Below, piece by piece: positions 60,537 to 64,000 of a stretch of DNA of 64,000 bases. Both the position numbers and the translations under genes were made by a program. The notes beneath the pieces were generated by a model that was not told where the DNA came from, ran no database searches, and worked only from the letters and a program-made list of their open reading frames with translations. The stretch spans positions 423,598 to 487,597 of the forward strand of contig NZ_FPKO01000007.1 in assembly GCF_900119385.1 (NCBI RefSeq). The letters run 5' to 3'. Position 1 is the first letter of the stretch. The number at the start of each line of letters is the position of its first letter. The DNA is from Thermophilibacter mediterraneus. GTDB taxonomy: Bacteria > Actinomycetota > Coriobacteriia > Coriobacteriales > Atopobiaceae.

Positions 60537-60569
60537 GGGGCCTCCGTGGCGCGCGCCGACGGAGGCCCC
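60537..60569 (+). promoter_or_regulatory. Intercistronic hairpin between binding protein and permease genes
   Basis: GGGGCCTCCGT (60537-60547) is perfectly inverted as ACGGAGGCCCC (60559-60569). No T-tract. In many importer operons such a stem protects the upstream mRNA, so that more binding protein than permease is made; that role is inferred. Confidence 0.55.
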
Positions 60570-60588
60570 ATCTGCGTAAGGAGGTTCC

Positions 60589-61248
60589 ATGGGGCTCTCG
60601 GAGCTTCTCTCGACGTTTGGGCAGAACTACCTCGACGGCCTGCTCGCCACGTGGAGCATGACGGCGGTGTCGTTCGTGCTCGTGATGGTGCTCTCCGTGC
60701 TCGTCACGGTTGCGAGGGTCTCGCCCTTCGCCCCGCTGCGTGCGGTGGGCGACCTCTACGTGCAGGTCTTCCGTAACATTCCCGGCGTGGCGCTGCTCAT
60801 CATCATCGCCTACGCCCTCCCGTACCTGCGCGTCGTCCTTGACTGGCGCACCTGCGTCATCTCGGCCACCGTGCTCATGGCGACGGCCTTCGGGTCCGAG
60901 AACTTCATGAGCGGCATCAACACCATCGGCGTGGGGCAGGTCGAGGCCGCGCGCTCCCTCGGGCTCTCCTTCGGGCAGGTCCTGAGGCGCGTCGTGATTC
61001 CCCAGGCGCTCCGCTCCACGGTGCTTCCCATGACCAACCTGCTCATCGCCGTGATGCTCACCACGGCGCTCGGCTCGCAGGTCCCGCTGTCGCCGCCCGA
61101 GCTCACGGGCGTCGTCGACTACGTCAACTCGCGCGCCACCGGCGGGGTCCTCGCGTTTCTGGTCTCCGCGGCGGGCTACCTGGTCACCGCGTTCGTCATC
61201 TCGCTCGTGGGCAACCGCATCGACCGGAAGGTGAGGATCTTGCGATGA
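60589..61248 (+). CDS. Amino-acid ABC transporter permease (GluC-like)
   Basis: A 219-aa His/Glu/Gln-type permease with five membrane segments from residue 20. The EAA loop, GVGQVEAARSLGLSFGQVLRRVVIPQALR, contacts the ATPase. VFRNIPGVALLIIIAYALPYL is typical of the family. ATG 60589 follows AAGGAGGTTCC. Its stop overlaps the second permease by 4 bp (ATGA at 61245). With the next two genes it makes a polar amino-acid importer. Confidence 0.93.
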   Translation: MGLSELLSTFGQNYLDGLLATWSMTAVSFVLVMVLSVLVTVARVSPFAPLRAVGDLYVQVFRNIPGVALLIIIAYALPYLRVVLDWRTCVISATVLMATAFGSENFMSGINTIGVGQVEAARSLGLSFGQVLRRVVIPQALRSTVLPMTNLLIAVMLTTALGSQVPLSPPELTGVVDYVNSRATGGVLAFLVSAAGYLVTAFVISLVGNRIDRKVRILR

Positions 61249-62078
61249 AGACGCGCCCGCCCAAGCCGCAGACCATGCGCGACGCGCTCTACGAGGCGCC
61301 CGGACCGCGCACGCGCAAAAGGATCGCCCTGGGGACGGCCGTCTCGGCCGTCCTGGTGCTCCTGGGCGCGGCCGCCGTCGTGTGGCAGTTCTACGTGACG
61401 GGGCAGCTCTCTGCGCGCTACTGGTCGTTCTTCCTGCAGTGGACCACGTGGCGCTTCCTGCTCCAGGGACTGCTCGGCACCGTGCAGGTCGCCGCGACCG
61501 CTGGCGTCATCGCGCTCGTGCTGGGCCTGCTGCTCATGCTCGGGCGCACCAGCGGCGTCCGTCCGCTCGCGGCGGCATGCCGCGTGGTCACGGACTTCTT
61601 CCGCGGGGTCCCGAGCCTCCTGCTCATCTACTTCTTCTTCCTCGTGGTGCCCCAGTACGGCGTCAAGATGCCGAGCTTCTGGATGCTCACGCTTCCGGTT
61701 GCGCTCGCCGCCTCGGGCGTGCTCGCCGAGGTGTTCCGCGCCGGCGTGAACGCCGTTCCCAGGGGGCAGGTGGAGGCGGCCAAGTCCATCGGCCTCTCCC
61801 CGGCCAGGACCATGTTCAAGATCGTCCTGCCACAGGCGGTGCGCTACGTCATCCCGTCGCTGATCGCCCAGCTCGTGGTCGTGGTCAAGGACACGACGGT
61901 CGCCTACGTGGTGAGCTACCCCGACCTCATGCAGAACGCCCGCGTGCTCATCACGCGCTACGACGCGCTCGTCTCCATGTACCTCGTGGTGGCCGTGGTC
62001 TACATCCTCATCAACTACGCGATCAACAGGGCGTCCGTCTACGTGGCGCACCGCACCGGCGTCAAGATCATCCGCTAG
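61245..62078 (+). CDS. Amino-acid ABC transporter permease (GluD-like)
   Basis: A 277-aa permease, longer at the N-terminus (basic [23 protein letters not shown]) than the first, as is normal for GluD. The EAA loop is [58 protein letters not shown] is the conserved periplasmic-side segment. ATG 61245 is coupled to the previous gene. Both permeases would pair as a heterodimer. Confidence 0.93.
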   Translation: MKTRPPKPQTMRDALYEAPGPRTRKRIALGTAVSAVLVLLGAAAVVWQFYVTGQLSARYWSFFLQWTTWRFLLQGLLGTVQVAATAGVIALVLGLLLMLGRTSGVRPLAAACRVVTDFFRGVPSLLLIYFFFLVVPQYGVKMPSFWMLTLPVALAASGVLAEVFRAGVNAVPRGQVEAAKSIGLSPARTMFKIVLPQAVRYVIPSLIAQLVVVVKDTTVAYVVSYPDLMQNARVLITRYDALVSMYLVVAVVYILINYAINRASVYVAHRTGVKIIR

Positions 62079-62100
62079 CGGAACCGAACGGAGGGGCAGC

Positions 62101-62859
62101 ATGCAGAGCGCCACCGAGAAGGGCACTCCCGTCATCGAGCTCAGGCACGTCGAGAAGCACTTCGGCGACCTTCACGTCCTGCGGGACGTCAACCTCGCGG
62201 TCGGAAGGGGGGAGGTGCTCGTCGTGGTGGGGCCGTCCGGCTCCGGGAAGTCCACGATGTGCCGGACCATCAACCGCCTGGAGACCATCGACTCCGGCGA
62301 GATCCTCATCGAGGGCGAGCCGCTGCCGCAGGAGGGCCGCGAGCTCGCGCGCATGCGCGCCGAGCTGGGCATGGTCTTCCAGCAGTTCAACCTCTTCGCG
62401 CACATGACGGTGCTCGACAACGTCACCCTGGGTCCGCGCGACGTGCTCGGCGTGCCGCGCGAGGAGGCGGAGCGCCAGGCCATGGAGCTGCTCGAGCGCG
62501 TCGGCGTCGCGGAGCAGGCCCACAAGGTCCCCGCGCAGCTCTCGGGCGGGCAGCAGCAGCGAGCCGCCATCGCGCGCTCGCTCGCCATGCGTCCCAAGGC
62601 AATGATGTTCGACGAGCCCACCTCGGCGCTCGACCCCGAGATGATCAACGAGGTGCTCGACGTCATGGTGGAGCTTGCGCGTGAGGGCATGACGATGGTC
62701 GTGGTCACGCACGAGATGAGCTTCGCGCGCCGCGTGGCGGACCGCGTGGTCTTCATGGCCGACGGCCAGATCGTGGAGGAGGGCTCGCCCGACGAGTTCT
62801 TCGACCATCCCCGGAGCCAGCGCGCCCGCGACTTCCTGGACTCCATCAGGGGCCACTAG
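62101..62859 (+). CDS. Amino-acid ABC transporter ATP-binding protein (GluA-like)
   Basis: A 252-aa ATPase of the polar amino-acid class. Walker [10 protein letters not shown] is at 44-52, the signature [17 protein letters not shown] near 155, and Walker [15 protein letters not shown] near 180; [23 protein letters not shown] gives the switch His. [18 protein letters not shown]-loop is typical of glutamate/glutamine transporters. The order SBP-permease-permease-ATPase differs from the E. coli glt order but matches gluBCD with gluA last. ATG 62101 follows GGAGGGGCAGC. Confidence 0.95.
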   Translation: MQSATEKGTPVIELRHVEKHFGDLHVLRDVNLAVGRGEVLVVVGPSGSGKSTMCRTINRLETIDSGEILIEGEPLPQEGRELARMRAELGMVFQQFNLFAHMTVLDNVTLGPRDVLGVPREEAERQAMELLERVGVAEQAHKVPAQLSGGQQQRAAIARSLAMRPKAMMFDEPTSALDPEMINEVLDVMVELAREGMTMVVVTHEMSFARRVADRVVFMADGQIVEEGSPDEFFDHPRSQRARDFLDSIRGH

Positions 62860-62941
62860 GCAGGCGCGTCGCACCGCCGCGCCGCGCGCCGCACGACCTC
62901 GCACGACACCGCACCCCGCGTTCCGAAAGGAGCCGCCAAGC

Positions 62942-63691
62942 ATGGCATCGCGTCGTCCCCTCGTCCTCGTCTCCCCGCGCTGGGAGCGCAAGACCCCGAC
63001 CGCCCAGGTCCCCGAGCAGCTCGCGACCGAGGAGAGCATGGCCTGCGTCTTCGCCGACGCGCTCGTCGCGGCGGGGGCGACCCCCCTCATGATGGCGCTC
63101 ACCGACGACGACGCGGTCCTCGACCACTACCTCGAGCTGGCCGACGGCCTCGCCGTGCCGGGCGGCCAGGACGTCGACCCGCGCCTGTGGGGCGACGACG
63201 CCCCCTACGACGAGGGTCTCCTCTGCCCCGAGCGCGACCGCTTCGAGAGCCGCCTGCTGCGGCGCGCGCTCGAGCTCGACAAGCCCATCCTCACGACCTG
63301 CCGGGGCACGCAGCTCCTGAACGTCGTGCTCGGCGGGACGCTCTGCATGGACGTGCCGGGCCTCGAGCCTCGGGAGGGGATGGCGCTGTGGCGCCACCAG
63401 ATGGTGCTCAACGACCCCGCCCACCCCGTCGAGGTCGAGGGGGGATCGGCCCTCTCCCGCGCGCTCGGCGGCGCCACGCTCGTCCAGGCGAACTCGAGCC
63501 ACCACTGCTGCGTCGGCCGCCTCGGCGAGGGCGCGCGCCTCGTCGCCCGCGCCACCGACGGCGTTCCCGAGGGCATCGAGGTGCCCGGCGCGCGCTTCTG
63601 CGTTGGCGTGCAGTGGCACCCCGAGTACACCTGGCGCTCCCTGGAGACCGACCGCGCGCTCTGGCGCTCGTTCGTGGAGGCGTGCCGCTGA
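62942..63691 (+). CDS. Gamma-glutamyl-gamma-aminobutyrate hydrolase family protein (class I glutamine amidotransferase-like)
   Basis: A 249-aa peptidase C26/PuuD-type hydrolase. The nucleophile Cys120 is in PILTTCRGTQLLNV, where the usual residue after Cys-Arg-Gly fits PuuD. The catalytic His226 and Glu228 are in GVQWHPEYTW. VPGGQDVDPRLWGDD is the family glycine strand. It cleaves gamma-glutamyl bonds (putrescine breakdown, or peptides). ATG 62942 follows AAAGGAGCCGCCAAGC. Its place after a glutamate-type importer fits glutamate salvage, but this is inference. The ABC fragment that follows is in the same frame after the TGA. Confidence 0.88.
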   Translation: MASRRPLVLVSPRWERKTPTAQVPEQLATEESMACVFADALVAAGATPLMMALTDDDAVLDHYLELADGLAVPGGQDVDPRLWGDDAPYDEGLLCPERDRFESRLLRRALELDKPILTTCRGTQLLNVVLGGTLCMDVPGLEPREGMALWRHQMVLNDPAHPVEVEGGSALSRALGGATLVQANSSHHCCVGRLGEGARLVARATDGVPEGIEVPGARFCVGVQWHPEYTWRSLETDRALWRSFVEACR

Positions 63692-63700
63692 GCCTCGTGC

Positions 63701-64000
63701 ATGAGGACCATGCTCACGGACGGAGGGGGAGGCGTCTCCGGCGGGCAGCGGCAGCGGATCCTCATCGCCCGCGCCGTTGCGGCGCGCCCCCGCATCCTGA
63801 TCTTCGACGAGGCGACGAGCGCGCTCGACAACGTGACGCAGCGGGCGGTCTCCGACTCGCTCGGCGCGCTCGGCTGCACGCGCGTCGTGGTCGCGCACCG
63901 CCTCTCGACGATCAGGAACTGCGACCGCGTCGTGGTGATCGACGACGGGCACATCGTCGAGGACGGGACCTACGACGAGCTCATGGGGGCGGGCGGGCTC
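63701..64000 (+). pseudogene. C-terminal fragment of an NHLP-type ABC exporter (runs off the window)
   Basis: The frame from ATG 63701 reads MRTMLTDGGGGVSGGQRQR and continues ILIARAVAARPRILIFDEATSALDNVTQRAV, with VVAHRLSTIRNCDRVVVIDDG and EDGTYDEL at the right edge. This is the ABC signature, Walker B and switch-His end of a nucleotide-binding domain, of the class that exports NHLP/lantibiotic-type peptides (GMxTxxxxGGGGxSGGQ). Its membrane domain and Walker A are absent: the intact amidotransferase gene ends only 10 bp before. It is therefore a 5'-deleted remnant, the second broken exporter of this window (compare 5451-6107). The end beyond base 64000 is not visible. Confidence 0.8.

Overview
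The window is gene-dense, very GC-rich DNA with strong NNC/NNG codon preference. It encodes galactose, hexitol, formate/folate and mixed-acid fermentation genes next to a class II GalT, IorAB and a variant ThyA. That gene mix, plus the 'gtgcaaaag...gacagtcac...' type palindromes, suggests an anaerobic, gut-type actinobacterium of the class Coriobacteriia (Olsenella/Atopobiaceae-like). This assignment is inference from gene content and composition; no database search was run.

Layout. 1-4494: the tail of an OmpR-type response regulator, an ABC ATPase, two ABC-2 permeases, a histidine kinase and a YbjQ-family protein, all overlapping by 4 bp (a LanFEG/Bcr-like sensor plus exporter set). 4511-6107: a flavodoxin-like protein and a decapitated ABC exporter. 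6240-9866: tRNA-Leu(UAG), tig, clpP, clpX. 9800-12333: a 296-bp inverted-repeat element, a GT8 glycosyltransferase and a TatD-type nuclease. 12498-17620: valS, hairpin repeats and a two-gene ABC exporter. 17625-22363: a TcdA/ThiF protein, then iorA-iorB-paaK for aryl-pyruvate breakdown. 22496-27698: galM-galK-galT (Leloir pathway), divergent from a LacI regulator. 27805-33984: a one-carbon block fhs-fchA-folD-focA-folE-folC. 34056-37079: a zinc-ribbon membrane protein, thrS with a terminator-bearing leader, and a remnant of a PLP enzyme. 37109-42441: a DeoR regulator, a sugar-phosphate dehydrogenase and a PfkB kinase, divergent from a mannitol-type PTS EIICBA, with shared operator-like repeats. 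42635-46069: adhE and an APH-type kinase. 46233-50258: a membrane-anchored protein, folA, thyA, a small membrane protein, Nudix and acyl-ACP thioesterase genes. 50406-57623: an Idh-type oxidoreductase, azlCD, a lipid kinase, rnd, a zinc peptidase, xseA-xseB and a HIT protein. 57723-64000: ackA, a 16-bp minisatellite, a Glu/amino-acid ABC importer, a PuuD-type amidotransferase and the C-terminal piece of an NHLP-type ABC exporter.

How the genes fit together. Hexoses and hexitols enter through the Leloir and PTS routes. Carbon leaves through AdhE (ethanol) and AckA (acetate). Formate is shuttled by a FocA-type channel and fixed onto tetrahydrofolate by Fhs, FchA and FolD. FolE, FolC, ThyA and FolA make and recycle the folates used. 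IorAB and PaaK point to conversion of aromatic amino acid keto acids to aryl-acetyl-CoA and acids.

The most unusual material is non-coding. There is a family of about 50-bp hairpins with 17-bp arms, often in tandem pairs. There is a 296-bp element with 61-bp inverted ends. A dispersed word, GGCGAGAAG(G/A)AC / GT(C/T)CTTCTCGCC, recurs about 27 times at its 8-bp core and, inside some genes, forces rare AGA/AGG/CTT codons. There are also perfect REP-like palindromes that supply protein C-termini, and a 7 x 16-bp minisatellite. At the protein level, the clearest oddity is a FolD whose usual catalytic Lys position is Ala, next to a separate cyclohydrolase gene.
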